This document shows, piece after piece, positions 20,782 to 33,104 of a stretch of DNA of 64,000 nucleotides. The notes under the pieces are model-generated. The model was not told where the DNA came from. It saw nothing but the letters and a program-made list of their open reading frames with translations, and searched no databases. The position numbers and the translations under genes are program-made. The DNA comes from Isoetes taiwanensis (lineage: Eukaryota > Streptophyta > Lycopodiopsida > Isoetales > Isoetaceae), in assembly GCA_021234155.1 (NCBI GenBank), contig JAJEKV010000064.1, forward strand, positions 3,592,001-3,656,000, read 5' to 3'. Numbering within the stretch: position 1 is the first letter of the stretch; every line of letters begins with the position of its first letter.

Positions 20782-22290
20782 ATGGCAACCGATTTCGGGA
20801 GATGGTGCAGTAGCCCGGCGCTCATCTTCTTGGTAGGCGTCGACCAAATCTTCAGTTTTTCGGGAAGGAGGTAGGCGTCCAAGCAACCTTGCCGCGACCC
20901 GGCTTATAGTAGAGTCTTGGCCCGAGTTCCAAGCTAGGGTAGAACCGGCGCTAGTGCAACTCCCTCCTTGTATAGGATATTTTGTTCCTAGGCAGGTCCT
21001 GCGGCGGCATTAGGCGATGTCGAACATGCGCCAAATACCTCACAAACAAAGCGCCGCTTTTGAGCCAATGGTCCTAGCGTCAGCGGGACCAAGTACTTCT
21101 CTTTCAACAACATGCCGGCAATCTTTCTCACCCACCGTCGCGAGAACATTGTGGGGAAACCTCTATTCCCCATGGGCGTGGATCCATTAGCCCGTAGCGG
21201 CGAGAACAACGGCTCCTCACCGCGGTATGAGCGGGGGCGAGGAAGGGAAGGAAGAAGACTTCGGATGAGCGAGGAATCCAGAGGAGGAGGAAAACGATGT
21301 TGAGCTCGACCAATGAGAGGAGCGGCGACAAGCGAGGCGGGAGTGGCAAGACCCGAGAAGCGGTGGACTCTCCGAGTCGGCGCCACCCCTGGGTTAGGCA
21401 TCACAAGCTGGCTCCCATTATCGTCGAAGGTGAGGAGTTTCTACTCTGGCGACATTCAAAACCTCCCGGAGTGCGGGGAAAGGGAATGCCGGCCTGAAGA
21501 GTTGCTGCACCAACTCCGAAGAGCGGACTTGGGCGACTTCATGCGTCAGGAGAGTCGACTTTCCCCTCCAAGTAAGGGGAAGCCGACACTTGCGGGAGAG
21601 TTTACCTCAGACATCAAGCCCTCTGACAACATCGAGGCCGGATCATGGAGGCGGAACAAAGGCTGAGAACAAGCTACCGGCCGGAGGAAGAGTTCCTTGC
21701 TCTCGAGGGAGCAGATGGGGATCCGCTATCGACCTCAAACATCCCCTAGCGGCAAGCTTCGTCCATGAGAACCTCCCGGGGATAGGGCGGGCGGAGTTCG
21801 ACCTGGGGAGGGCTTGACCTTGATCCAAGGACTACTGGGGGAGCTCACCCGCGGTGGAGGTTGATGATTTGAGGAGGCGGAACCTGAGCTGGATCCGAGT
21901 GGCGAGGACCCATCTACGCGGCGGCGGTCATTACGCTATTACACGCCATTGGCGATGGATGGAAGAATAGCGGTTATCCACCGCAAGTTCACCCGGGCGA
22001 GGAAGGAGTATCGTTGCTGATTGCACTCGAGGATTGGCGGCATGCGGCTACCCCTTAACACCCGGTATGCAATCTGGTGAAAAGCGGTAGCACTTTTCGG
22101 CGTCTTCGACTTACGCCATACCTTCTGGTGAGGCAAGGCTGTCGGTGTGGCGGCTTACACCTCCCACCCTTGAGAATAGAAGATTTAGCAAAGAGCATTA
22201 CGGGGTGGATCTCCGACCAATGTCCTTAGGAACTTGGGCCATTCGATTAGGAACGACCCAAGTGAAAAAAGTTCTTGGAGGATAATCCAT
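20782..22290 (+). pseudogene. Extra ORF module 2 inside gypsy element
   Basis: ATG 20782 begins MATDFGRWCSSPALIFLVGV and the frame then breaks repeatedly. Longer open pieces are 21112-21303 (MPAIFLTHRRENIVGKPLFP) and 21313-21666, which contains SWLPLSSKVRSFYSGDIQNL. The GC content and repeated GGCG motifs are high. I cannot assign a domain. The arrangement (leader repeat, TATA box, ORF) is the same as module 1, so the element seems to carry two tandem transcription units before gag. Confidence 0.35.
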
Positions 22291-22470
22291 CTTCAGAGGC
22301 ATCAACGAAGTGATTAGCGGTAGTTGCAAGTTCTTGTATTAGTGTAATATAAAATATAAATATAACATTCTCTTGCACTATAAATGTTTTGTTGATACAT
22401 TTTGTGTCCCCTCAACCATGCCAACAAACATAAATAATGCAAGAAAGCAAGGAAAACTAACCATGTAGAT

Positions 22471-23760
22471 ATGAACCACTTGTGTATGCGACTAGAGGCT
22501 GGCCTTGGGAGAGCGACAAGCTGCTTGAGGGAACTTCTGAGGAGCGAGAGCCCCCCCAGGGCCACGCCCGACAAGGAACACCTTGAAGAGTTTGGACAAA
22601 TGACTCGGAAAGAAGAAATATCGCAAATGAGGGGAGACCTCGAGCGGATAAAGGCCTTGCTAGCCGCTAAAGCGAGGAAGCGGGGTCGGTTGGAGTAGCA
22701 GCTCAAGCTACCATAAACATCAGCTTCGGAGAAACGGTAGAGACAGGGAAGAGGAGCAAAGAGAGGAAGGTCCCCGGCTTGGACTCCTCGGGCTCAAGCT
22801 CAGATTCGGGACTCGGGTCCGAGGAAGAAGAAGCGAGAACCAAGTCCGGCGAGGCGAAAGCGGAGGAACCACCCGGAGGACAAAAGGGACACAAGAACCT
22901 CGACTACGAAAAGAAAGTAGACTCTCGCATTGGGAAATGTTTGGAAGGCCAGGGAAGCTCGAGCAATTCGAGGCGAGAACGGTCGGTATGGAAGCGAGGA
23001 GGCTTGGCAGCGAGATGGCGAATCACGGCAATGCCTATGGTATGAAGGATAAGGATAAAAGCGAGGGTAGCAAATGGCGAACTGAAGGGAGCGTCCGCGC
23101 ATTTGGTGGAAGGGGGCTATGCCAAGGCTCATGGCTTAAGCGGGGATGCTTCTTGCGGTTCAAAGAAGTTTGCTAAAGCCTTCAAAGCGCCATTATGTCC
23201 CAAGAGAGCACAAGTCGGTATGATCACGGCGGTTCTGAGGTTGCGGCAAGGCAACAAGTCGTCTGAAAATACCGAAGAGGAATTTATGAGGCTAAAAAAT
23301 TTGTATGTGCCAAAGTTAGGTGAAAGCATCGCGGTGGAAAGCTACATTGAAGGTGCGAATGAGGAGATCCATAAGCTTGTAAGGGCAATAAACCCAAAAC
23401 GATGTCGGGCGGAGTCAAGGCAATAAGTTTGCAAGGGGCGGGACCTCGGAATAGCGAGGCGAGAGGCAAGTATTACAAAGATAAAGGCAAAAGCGGCGAG
23501 GCGGTTTTAGCCCGAAAACGGCCGGCCGGGACCGGCTAGAGCCCCCATATAGTGGCAATCAAGGGAAGCGGCGGGGAGAAGAAAGCGGTGTCCTTCAAAG
23601 ACAAACGGGAAGGGTCAAACTACTCCAAAGCGGTCGCGATCCTTTTCGCGAGCCATGCCAAGGAAAAGAAGCGAGGCATGCATAAGCGGCTTTGCTTGGT
23701 GTTTCCAGCCGGGCCATAGGGCAGCAAAGCTGCCCATATGTCATGAGTCTGGGCCTTAGC
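22471..23760 (+). pseudogene. Gypsy gag, frameshifted
   Basis: Open pieces read from MNHLCMRLEAGLGRATSCLR and a helical RKEEISQMRGDLERIKALLA, through a charged linker, to the gag-like EEEFMRLKNLYVPKLGES (about 23275) and YIEGANEEIHKLVRAINPK (about 23345). A damaged zinc knuckle (KRLCLVFPAGP, then GSKAAHMS) lies near 23680-23740. In the family, gag forms the particle and the CCHC knuckle binds RNA. The multiple frame changes mean this copy cannot make a normal Gag as written. Confidence 0.6.
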
Positions 23761-24099
23761 GAGTTGGGAGGTTGGGACACTCTGTCGGCGGCGGCGGCGA
23801 GGAGGCCCAGCGACTACATTCGGGTGAGTGTCATATCTTTGCCGCCAATAGATCTGAGCAAGCGAGAGAGCCGGTATAAAGTAATTTCCACGATTAGGAA
23901 AGGCCAAGGCCAAGTCATTTATAGTCCTAATAGATTGGGAAGTAGCCATAACTTTGCATCTCGAGAATGGTTCAAATGTTGAAGTTGAAACCATTAAAGT
24001 CAAAGCCAAGGCCCGTTGTCTTAGCAAGTGGAAGCGATAAAGGCGGGGCGGGCGGGTAAAAGAATCAACTTTGACATCGACTTGCTTGGGGATTAAGAT

Positions 24100-27000
24100 C
24101 GGATAGGGGCGGAGGTAATGAGCATCGGCAAATATGACTTGATAATAGGTATGGAGTACCTTGGACCAGCGAGGGCCATTATTGATTGTGGAAGCGGAAG
24201 GTGACCTTCCCAACACCCGGCGGCAAGATCATTGAGATAACGGGTAAAAGTTGTCCCCATCATGCGGTGTATGTCTTCTAAGCGGTACGTTCAAGTGCAT
24301 CAAGAGTGGCGGGTAGCATACATCTTCAAGCTTGAGATTAGTGAGCGGGGTGGAAGGAAGCAAAGAAGACAAGATGCTCGACAAGTTCTTGAGGCAAATA
24401 GCTAAGTTGATCCGCGGAGTTCCACGATCTCTTTCGAGATGAGATCAAGCGGCTCCCTCCTTATAGAAGTCGAGTCGCGAGATAGCACTTTCGAACAAGG
24501 GGGCAAAAACCGACAAGCAAGGCTCCATATAGAATGACAACGCAGGAGTTGTCCGGAGCTAAAAGCGATTCGCGAGGAGCTGCTTTCGACCTAGGTTTCA
24601 TTAGACCTAGTGTCTACGCCGTTTGGGCGCCCATTCTTTTTGTCAAGAAGAAGGATGGATCTTTGAGAATGTGCATAGACTATAGGCAGTTGAATAAGCA
24701 CACCATTAAGAACAAGTATCGCTTCCAAGATCGAGGCGACTTGATGGATCAGCTTCAAGGAGCAAAGATCTTCTCAAAATCGACTTAAGGTCGGGTTATC
24801 ATCGAGATCACGGATAAAGGAGGAGGATATCCACAAGACCGCCGGGGGCCTTGTATGGGCATTATGAGTTCCGCAGTGATGCCTTTTAACTTATCAAATG
24901 CCCCACTTAGCGTTCATGAGGCTCATGAGCGATATCTTCGAGGAGTTCTGGACACCTTTGTGATTGTTTTCTTTGATGACATTTTGGTGTATAGCGAGAT
25001 CCCTTGAAGAACACGTGCAACACTTGAAAGGGTGCTAGAAGTTGAGGAGGCACCGGTTATGCGCCAAGTTGTCCGAAGTGCCGCCGCCTTGAGAAGGTGG
25101 AATACCTTGGTCATGTGATCTCGGCGAAGGCATCTCGGCGGACCCGCCAAGATTGAAGCGGTGATTCGATGGCGGCCGCCCGAAGAATGTGCCGCGAGGT
25201 CGAAGTTTTCTCGGTCTAGCGGGGTACTCTGAGGAAGTTAAGTGAAGAACTTTGCTAAGATAACAGCCCGGATTAACGGACTGGCGAGGCGAGAAGGTGA
25301 AAAGATTGGGTAGAGCATTGGCACAAAGAAAGCCCAAAAGGGATTTGAATTGTTGAAGGAAGCTTTAACAACAGCCCCGATCTTAACCTGGGACCGGAGA
25401 AAGATAAGCTTGTAGCAGATCACGAGTAAGATAGCTACAGTGCGGTGCTTATGCAAGAAAAGCGTGTGGTAGCGTATGATTCGGGGAAGATGAGCGGCGG
25501 CGAGGCAGCTACCCAACGCGATCGGGGAATTGCTTGCGGTTGTCGGGCGTTAAGAATATGGAGGCACTACCTCTTGGGAAGGAAGTTCCAATTGGATCAC
25601 AGACCATCGAGCCTCAATATGTATTCACATAACCACACCTCAATCGAGGCGGCGGAGATGGATGGAGTTCCTCGAGGAATCACGACTTTGATATAGTCTA
25701 CAAGCGGGGAAACTCAATGTGGTAGCGGATGCGCTTTCAAGGCATCCCACGACAACTAGAGTGCATTGCAGCGCAATTTCGGCTCTCTCCGGCGACTTTG
25801 GTAAGAGGATTGAAGAGTCCTTGCCAGCGGATGTGGATTTCGGGGAAGTATGGGCAAGCCTCTCTAAGGAGGCTAGAAACGATATAAAGAGGAGGCCTTC
25901 AAGCATTATAAGAAGGAAGGCAACTGTTATACCATAAGAACAAGTTGTGCGTGCCGAATCATCGGTGTAAGGAAGTTGATCCTCCATGACCGCTGTGACC
26001 CAATAAGCTGGCCATCGCGGGATTCATGAAAACATATTTCAAAGTCTTGCGGCTATTATTGGCCGGGAATGAAGAAGCAAATAGCTTCGCTACATCAAGG
26101 AATGTCGGCTATGCCCGGCCAGGCGAAGGCGGAGCGACTTAATTCGGGGGCATTAGAGCCATTAGCGATGCCAAATGCTAAGTGGGAGGTAATCGGCATG
26201 GATTTCATCCACGGGACTCCCAAAAACGGCCCGAGAGGCAAGGATGCCTTGATGGTAGTGGTCGACAAGTTGTCAAAGATGGCACATTTTGTGCCTTGCG
26301 GGACCCGAGATCTGACTATGGATCTGACAAAGCTCTTCACCAAAGAGATCTTCGGGCTTCATGGCATGCCAAGGGAGATTATCTCCGGCCGAGATCCGAA
26401 GTTCATGAGTGCCTTTTGGCAAGACCTCTTTCGCGACAATTCAGACCAAGCTATCCATGAGCCGCGGCGTATCATCCTCAGACGGATGGCGGACGGAGGC
26501 GGACCAACGGGATCTTAGAAGACATGCTACGAAACTATATGCGGAATAAGCAAAGTATGTGGGAAGAATTTATTCACTTGGTGGAGTTTGCATACAATAG
26601 CACCAAGCGAGGAATGCGTCCCAAATGTAAGCCATTTATGATCAATTATGGCTATCGATTGCCTAACTCGGACACTTGGCACAACCCCAGTGTCAAAAGT
26701 AGAAGTTTCGCGGCGGATGTTGGCCCGATATCGGCGGCTTCGTGGAAGAGGTTCGAGGGTATCTGCTAGCGACAAGAAGTCGACAAAAAAGCATCGCCGA
26801 TAAGCATCGAGCGGTAAGAGAGTTCAAAGTTGGAGATGATGTATGGCTCAAGATAAAGGTGAAAAGCGGTGGCTTCGATTAGCAATTGCAAGAAGCTTGC
26901 TCAAGGTGGGCTGGACCCTTGAGAATAATCAAGAGAGTAGGTAATCAATCCTACAAGTTAGAATTGCCGGCACACACCTAAAGATTCATAAGGTCTTCCA

Positions 27001-27320
27001 CGTGAGTTTGTTGAAGAAGCATACTCCAAATCGGGCGAAGTTTTGGACACTCCAACGTTGTTGGAAATGGCGGAGGAAGCGGCTGGAAATAGTTCGAAAT
27101 GATTCTTGATAAAGCTTTCAAAGAAGACAAGGAGGTCGGAGTTCCTCAATACTTGGTCAAGTGGAAACACTTGCGATGGAAGACGCATGCGTGGGTACTT
27201 AAGAAGGATTTGGTAAAGCGGTACCCACGGTTTATGGAGCAATGGGGCGGCAAGGTCATCTCAGAAGAAATGCGGCTCGAGGCATGTCGATTTGCGTGGG
27301 TTAATTCTTGTATAGATTAA
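24100..27320 (+). pseudogene. Gypsy pol (PR-RT-RH-IN-chromodomain), frameshifted
   Basis: RT is clear at 24534-24788 with [20 protein letters not shown] and [12 protein letters not shown]. The catalytic FFDDILV-type box is readable at about 24965-24990 (VIVFFDDILVYS after frame correction). RNase H traces are at 25440-25740 (VVAYDSGKMSG, then VVADALSRHP). Integrase at 26069-26770 includes WEVIGMDFIHGTPKNGPRGK, then HFVPCGT and GLHGMPREIISGRDPKFMSAFW; the third catalytic region is scrambled near 26450-26520. The chromodomain at 27130-27240 reads PQYLVKWKHLRWKTHAWVLK. Domain order is that of chromoviruses. At least ten frame changes are needed to read through. Confidence 0.8.
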
Positions 27321-28145
27321 TCTACGCATGCAACCTATGCTTGGTATGGGTGCATCGCTGTTACCGATGATGAGACCACTACGGTGATCTCTAGAGGGCG
27401 TGGTGTAATGTCAATGTAGGCATGACCGCGTTTCCGCTTGGGCGAGTGGAAGGTAGATTAGAAAGTCTACTTACCCACCCCGGAAGGAGGCGGCCTCGAA
27501 AAAAAGAGGTCATTAAGGAATGCATTGATAGGGAAAGCACCTTTAGCCCCATATATGCTTTGATAGGAGGAATCCATCCTTCCAGCCCCCCAGCGAGAAG
27601 GATATCCTCCACGCCAGCAACTAGAGGTGTAGGCATGGTGGCATATAGGCATATAGGCGTCTCCCCGGCCATTATGGAAGATTCATCCTCTTCCTCTGTA
27701 GGAGATTAGCCATGCATTCATGTAGATAGGTGGGGTGGTCACCATATAACCAAAATTTATTAAACAATTAAAAGCGGTACTAGCGTGGTGTCGACACTGC
27801 AGGAGCCGGTGGCTCGGGAGGGCAAGGAGGTCGAGCTACGAAGACTTACAACACAAGTTTTGTTGGAATGTGTTGCAAGGAATGAAAAGTACCTCGGACG
27901 ATAATTATAGATATGAAATGCTGAAATTTTGTCTAACTTAACATAGTGAATAACTTGTTAATGGTGTTATGAATTGATAAGTATTCCATAATATAATAAT
28001 GTAATAATGTTCTAAAAGTAATTACCTTAGAGTAATCGCGATAAATGTATAAAGATTATATTGTAGGTATCCGTTGATTGCGGGTTTGCGGTTAGGAAGA
28101 TCCCAAGGTGGGGAGACCCGCGATCTTTGCGGGCGACATCATTTC

Positions 28146-28158
28146 AAGGTGGGGAGAA
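28146..28158 (+). promoter_or_regulatory. Polypurine tract
   Basis: AAGGTGGGGAGAA immediately precedes the TGTGGCG start of the 3' LTR, the expected position of the plus-strand primer. The 27320-28145 stretch between pol and PPT holds no protein I recognise. Confidence 0.85.
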
Positions 28159-29736
28159 TGTGGCGTTCCGGCCGCGATATCTCGCTCCGGGGCGTACATT
28201 ATGTTTTGCCGTCGTCCAGCGTACCGCCACCACCCGATTGGCGTGTGCGCCAGCGGATAGCCCGGTAAAGTAGCCCTAGGGGGCAACTTGCTAGGAGTGT
28301 TCATATATTATTAATGTGCACATGTGCACATTAATGAGAACACACCTTTCCATGTTGGCATATTTTGCCACCTAGCCACTAAAGGCAAGTGGGGCCTTTC
28401 CAATTATCCCACATGCCAAATTGGGTGGTGGAAACCCTAGCCTAAACCCCATGTCTATTTAGGGTAGGAAAACCCTAGCTTGCTAGTTTTTTTTAGTCCC
28501 TTAGGGTTTTAGAGCTTCGGTTTTGGCTGCCCGAGGAGCCAAAACCGCCTCCCGCAAGCGCTGCCCAAGCCAGTGCGCCATCGGTTTCCACTGAATTGAT
28601 CATTTCGGCCGGGGATGGTTGAACTTCGGTCGGGAGGAGCCACTCAAGGATCAGGTATTTGGTCAATTTAATAGCTTAAACCGTCTTCTAGTCATAGAAT
28701 CGGTAGGTTTAGACTATTAAATTGCCCATAATGAATTATCTAGATCTTAGATCTGGGACACTAACTAAAGAACCTAACTCTATGATTGGATCTAGTTCTT
28801 TGGTTCTTACGTGATATATTTGGATGATGTATTTACGTGAACTCCTTGTATTGGGAAGGGGTAGAGGCCCTAAAGCTTGTAGTTGATGCTCCTAGAGTAG
28901 CCTCTCTAGCACTGCTTGTAGATTAGGCACAGTGTACAAAGAGCCACACCGGTTGTGGGTGAAGGGGCGGGCCCGGCTAAAAAGGAGGTTCATGTCGACT
29001 CTTGAGCGATCCCCACGGTGTGTAAAGCCTACAGGGGATCATTGTGACTAGGTCTAATGGCTTACCACTGAGTGCGGGTAAGGCATGGGCTCGACACCCG
29101 TGAAGTGGTGTACACTTTCCGGTGGGTTCCGGTCCGGAATCTGGCGGTGGCCCTCTAGTCACCTTGAGTTAGCATGCAGGATCTCGGGAGGGAGATCCCT
29201 ACCTGCCCCCCCCGGGCTGGGAGGATGAGACCGAGGGAATAGCCCCTTGGCTATGCATCCGTGAGGGCTACTGATCAGTCCCAACACTTTTCAGCCTACT
29301 ACGCAAAGTGTGCCTGGAGGGCGGATGGAGTGGACAACCCTATGCCATGTTCTTATGCCCGTAAAATCCATTGCCATGAATTACATGCACAGCGAACTCA
29401 CGGAGACCCAAGCCGTCGATCATCCTTTGAGTCCCCGAGCCTTGGGTAGGATCCCTATGTGATGTCTGATCTTTGTCTATGCAGATATGAGGGACCATCG
29501 CCGAGATGGTCCGCGGGGATGTTGATGTATGTGCCTAACGACATGTATGTTTTACGCTTCAGCGACTAGGTAGGCCGAGGGGAGGCGGGGTAGAATGACA
29601 CCTTCACTCTCCCCAGCGAGGACTGGTTCTGGGTGCGGTGATATGTGGAGGGCCACTGTATCGACATGGAGCTGGTGTGGGGGAAGAACTCTGTTTGTAT
29701 CACGGTGAGTGCACCGTATCACTAGTAGGGCGTTCT
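28159..29736 (+). repeat. 3' LTR of gypsy element
   Basis: Aligns to 16597-18163 from TGTGGCGTTCC to the segment around AGTAGGGCGTTC. AT-rich stretches are essentially identical between LTRs, and differences cluster as 1-4-bp indels where GC is high. The exact right end is uncertain within about 10 bp. Confidence 0.88.
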
Positions 29737-29765
29737 GAGTAGAAGGCGGAGTCTCATCTTCAGGC
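29737..29765. other. Right flank of gypsy insertion
   Basis: GAGTA directly follows the inferred LTR end. The left flank before 16597 is GGGTA. These could be a 5-bp target-site duplication with one difference, but the LTR end is not fixed well enough to be sure. Confidence 0.3.
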
Positions 29766-30290
29766 TTAAACATCTTGAGGCCAAGACGGGCATCTAGTTC
29801 CTCCAATCTCCTCTACTATCTCATCCTCCTCCATTGTTACAGTGTTGCTTGATTCACCAAAGAGGGTAATGAAGCTGATATGCAGCCGGGCTATTGACAG
29901 AAGGTGGGCTGCTAGATGAATCCTCTGAAGATGGCAAATGAAGGGATGTTCCCGAAGACGTATCATCACTTGAGGGGCACTCAATAGGTTTTACACCCCT
30001 TTTTGGCCACTCAATAAATCCTCCTATTGCTTCTCCAATGTTATCGCCCCAAAGGCGGCAGTCGGTGGCGGGAACCACGAGACTCTGTCACTTCTATTGC
30101 CACATTCATGGGATCGCCATGAAGAGTTGTTCTTTTCAAAGGTGGCCCCTAGCAACAATTGTCTTACAGGATGACACTCCACAGAATATATCGACACCCG
30201 GCCCGTATACATACGGGGACTTTCCCCTCCATGGCAACCAACTTGCCATGGCTGAGGCCCTCCGTCTATTTGGGCCATCTATGAAATGAT
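29766..30290 (-). pseudogene. DUF8039-like transposon protein remnant
   Basis: Minus-strand open pieces include CRLWGDNIGEAIGGFIEWPK (30078-29854) with upstream LLLGATFEKNNSSW in another frame. Downstream come a Ser-rich acidic linker and SSNTVTMEEDEIVEEI, then ELDARLGLKMFKPEDETP. The IGEAIGGFIEWP core matches the pattern of the CACTA-associated domain known, from memory, as DUF8039; the better copy at 54.7-55.4 kb reads VEEAVGSYIMWP. The frame runs straight into the gypsy 3' LTR. Together with the minus-strand frame abutting the 5' LTR, this suggests the retrotransposon inserted into this element. Confidence 0.5.
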
Positions 30291-30319
30291 GCCCGAAAAG
30301 AAGGACACGAAAAGGTCAT

Positions 30320-31090
30320 TATTACGCCTTCAATGGGACTCCTACGTCGGCGGAAGCATGAATACAAGGGTTAGCACACAAAGATAAATCATATATAAAT
30401 AACCACCCGCGAAGGGTGGCGCATCCATCAAATACCAGCGGCATAGAATATGCATCTAAACCTAAGAAACACCCAAACCCGGGTTCTACCCGGCTCGGAC
30501 TCGGTGAGGATCGGTGGCGGGGCCTCAAGAATCGATGAAGCCGGAGTCTTGGCATGGCGTTAGGCGGCATAGAACATTGGCTAGGGTTGTCCACTCCATC
30601 CGCCCCTCCCGTGCACACTTTGCGGATGGGTCAATTCATGCTATGGCTTCGCTATAGCCTTCCGGAAACGGTTTCAAGGTATCACCCTTTGAGCCTACTC
30701 GGGTTCATGACTCTGGTCCGATGAGGCGGGTCGGGGAAGCGTCCCCTTCCGGAATCCCGCGTGGTTCCATGGGTGAGCTAGAGAATACGTGCGCATCGGC
30801 GACCCCCATCCGTGCAGGCTTACTCACCTAAATCTACTCAAAGTGCAAGGTGCCCCATACGGGTCACACCTCTACACCCAGGGGTGTCGGACCCATACCC
30901 TACCCCTCGGCCAGGCTATCGGGCCCTAGCTCAGCGTGTGGAGTCTCGGGGAGCCTTTTATGTTCGTGCAAGACCCCACCCCCACTTCACCACTGTGTTC
31001 CTTATCTGGTGCTAAGCCAGACCATAGCATCTAGGACCCGGTGGGCTCTTGTGCACAGGCCACAATTAATGGGATTCTGACTTCATGAGG
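30320..31090 (-). repeat. Gypsy LTR fragment, inverted orientation
   Basis: The segment resembles the reverse complement of the LTR at 17690-17780 and runs parallel to the LTR at 60869-62513. Shared blocks include GTCCACTCCATCCGCCCCTC, TCCTATATCAGCGGAAG (here TCCTACGTCGGCGGAAG) and ACCCGGTGGGCTC. No internal region follows, so it is a truncated or solo LTR of the same chromovirus clade. From here to 33.1 kb there is no gene I recognise. Confidence 0.7.
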
Positions 31091-31589
31091 AAGAACATAT
31101 CTGCGCAAGATCATCTCGATGGGCCAATATTTATTTATTTTTCCTCTCTTTTAGATCCATTCTAGCAGCAATGAATCACGTTCTCCTGTAAGACGATGCC
31201 AAAGAGAATGAGCAATATTTTTGAAGATGTGAGATCAAGTAAACGAACCAACTCCAACTTGGTCCAATACTCCAACCAATAGAATATAGATAACCTCTTC
31301 ATCCCAGGAGAAAGTTATCCACTTGCATCTTCATAACTAGTCAAATAATTTGCATCGGGATTCATCTCCTGCTAAGCATCCAACCAATCCTTGGGTGTCC
31401 ATCACTTTGGCTTCGGTGTCTCATCAGCCCCAAGTGCAGGATGGTCTATGTCAAGTATTTTTTTATGCCTAATATAAATTTGTCTTTTTTAATGCTTTGA
31501 CCTGTAAAACGTTAAACTAGGCCCACTAAAAGGACACCCACCTAAGCACCACTTATTTACAAACCTGCAAGAAGAACAAAATATGAATC

Positions 31590-31713
<124 letters not shown>

Positions 31714-31823
31714 CCTTGTTATAAATTGCACTCTAATACATCCATACCTGAAGCTTCAGAAAGATTATCTTCTTATTATTATACGAAGAAAAATTAAATT
31801 GTCAAAACCGGCAAGCTAACTAA

Positions 31824-31878
31824 GAAAAGAAAAGAAAAGAATAGAATAGAATAGAATAGAATAAAATAGAATAGAAGT
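31824..31878. repeat. AATAG/AAAAG pentanucleotide repeat
   Basis: Runs of GAAAA grade into GAATA units. The complement-type repeat TTCTA occurs at 46066-46125. Confidence 0.85.
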
Positions 31879-32067
31879 TATCCGTGTAACTCATATTCTA
31901 TGTTTATTTCAAATAGAGATCTTTTTGTCATTGCTAACAGTTTGATTGTGGATTATGTAGCAATTTTGGATGGATTACAGATTGCGAGACCATGAATTGA
32001 TTGAGAAGTCTTGAATAAGGGTTCCGGGATATAAAAGGTATGGTTCATTGGTATGATCCATAACAAT

Positions 32068-32080
32068 TGGTATCAGAGCC
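32068..32080 (+). promoter_or_regulatory. Isolated retrotransposon primer binding site, tRNA-iMet
   Basis: TGGTATCAGAGCC is a perfect plant retrotransposon PBS, preceded by GATCCATAACAAT, which looks like an LTR end. No second LTR or pol is visible nearby. This is probably a remnant of a copia-type or other LTR element whose LTR lies in about 31.75-32.06 kb. Confidence 0.6.
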
Positions 32081-33104
32081 TGACTATTCTTGACGTTTGC
32101 AAGTTATCTGGTTGATGCTAGAGATTGCAAACTGGAATACAGATTCTTATTTTGGCGATTCTTGATGTTTGTAAGTCATCTAGTTGGTGCTGGTGATTGC
32201 AAACTAGAATAGAAATCCTTATCCTGAGAACCCAAATGATTTTTCTCTATGGATTTAATTCATTACCAATATGATCCTTTTAAAAGCAAGAGAACCTTCT
32301 AGCATAGCCCTTGAATATTTGTATCGTGAATTCCTTTTTATTGCAAGAAAAATATATGAATTTATTAGATACAGGTGATTCGGAATAATACAGCTACAAA
32401 AACGGAATGTTTCCCATAGTCCAGGAAACGTACTGGGCAAAAGCATGCTACACCCTATCAAAAAAATTGCCATTTAGGAACCATAAAACTACCTAAAAAA
32501 GTACCCAACACTGGGTACTGGGTACTTTTATAATATCTCAATAACTACAAATGTTAAATTGAATGCATTCATTTTGGCCTCCAATAGTATTGTCTCTATC
32601 TTAACCTTGAATATTGATATGCTTTTGACATTTTATATTGAACTTTTGAATTAGTTTTGACCAAAAGAACAAGAAAATAGTACCCAATCCAAAAGTACCT
32701 AGTGCAGGTATTTTGGCAGGTTCCAAAAATGGCAGGGTGTAAAATGCATACTGAAAGTAAATCTCAAATGCACAATGTGCATATAGAAAATACATGCAGG
32801 AACTTCTGAAGTTGAGAAAAAAAAAGACTAAGAAGAAAGCATCACAAAGAGGTGGAAAGAAGCAAATTGCAAGTCAGTTACCTCTTGTCTGATTGTTATC
32901 TAGAATTATGAGCAGTAGTTAGTGCTACTGGGTTGAGGTTGGTGCCCCAATGGAGAGCAGTAGTTGGTGCTACTGGGTTGAGGTTGGTGCCTCAGGAAAA
33001 ATCTTTATTAGAGGAAATTGGTGCTTCTAGTGGAGGTTAATGCCTCGATAAACTCTTTATTTTTTTACTTATCCATCCTTTAAAAACCATGGTGATCGTC
33101 ATAA

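Larger units (their letters stand above)
16597..29736 (+). mobile_element. Ty3/gypsy chromovirus retrotransposon, full length, about 13.1 kb
   Basis: Two direct LTRs (16597-18163 and 28159-29736) flank, in order, a tRNA-iMet-like PBS, about 4 kb of extra 5' sequence with two TATA-plus-ORF modules, gag, a pol with RT, RNase H and integrase traces, a chromodomain, and a polypurine tract. Domain order RT-RNaseH-IN-chromodomain defines the chromovirus group. Coding frames are broken by many small indels. The LTRs are very similar in AT-rich stretches, which suggests a recent insertion with GC-context sequencing indels. The left flank is GGGTA and the right flank GAGTA, a possible imperfect target duplication; boundaries are uncertain by about 10 bp at the right end. 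Confidence 0.9.
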
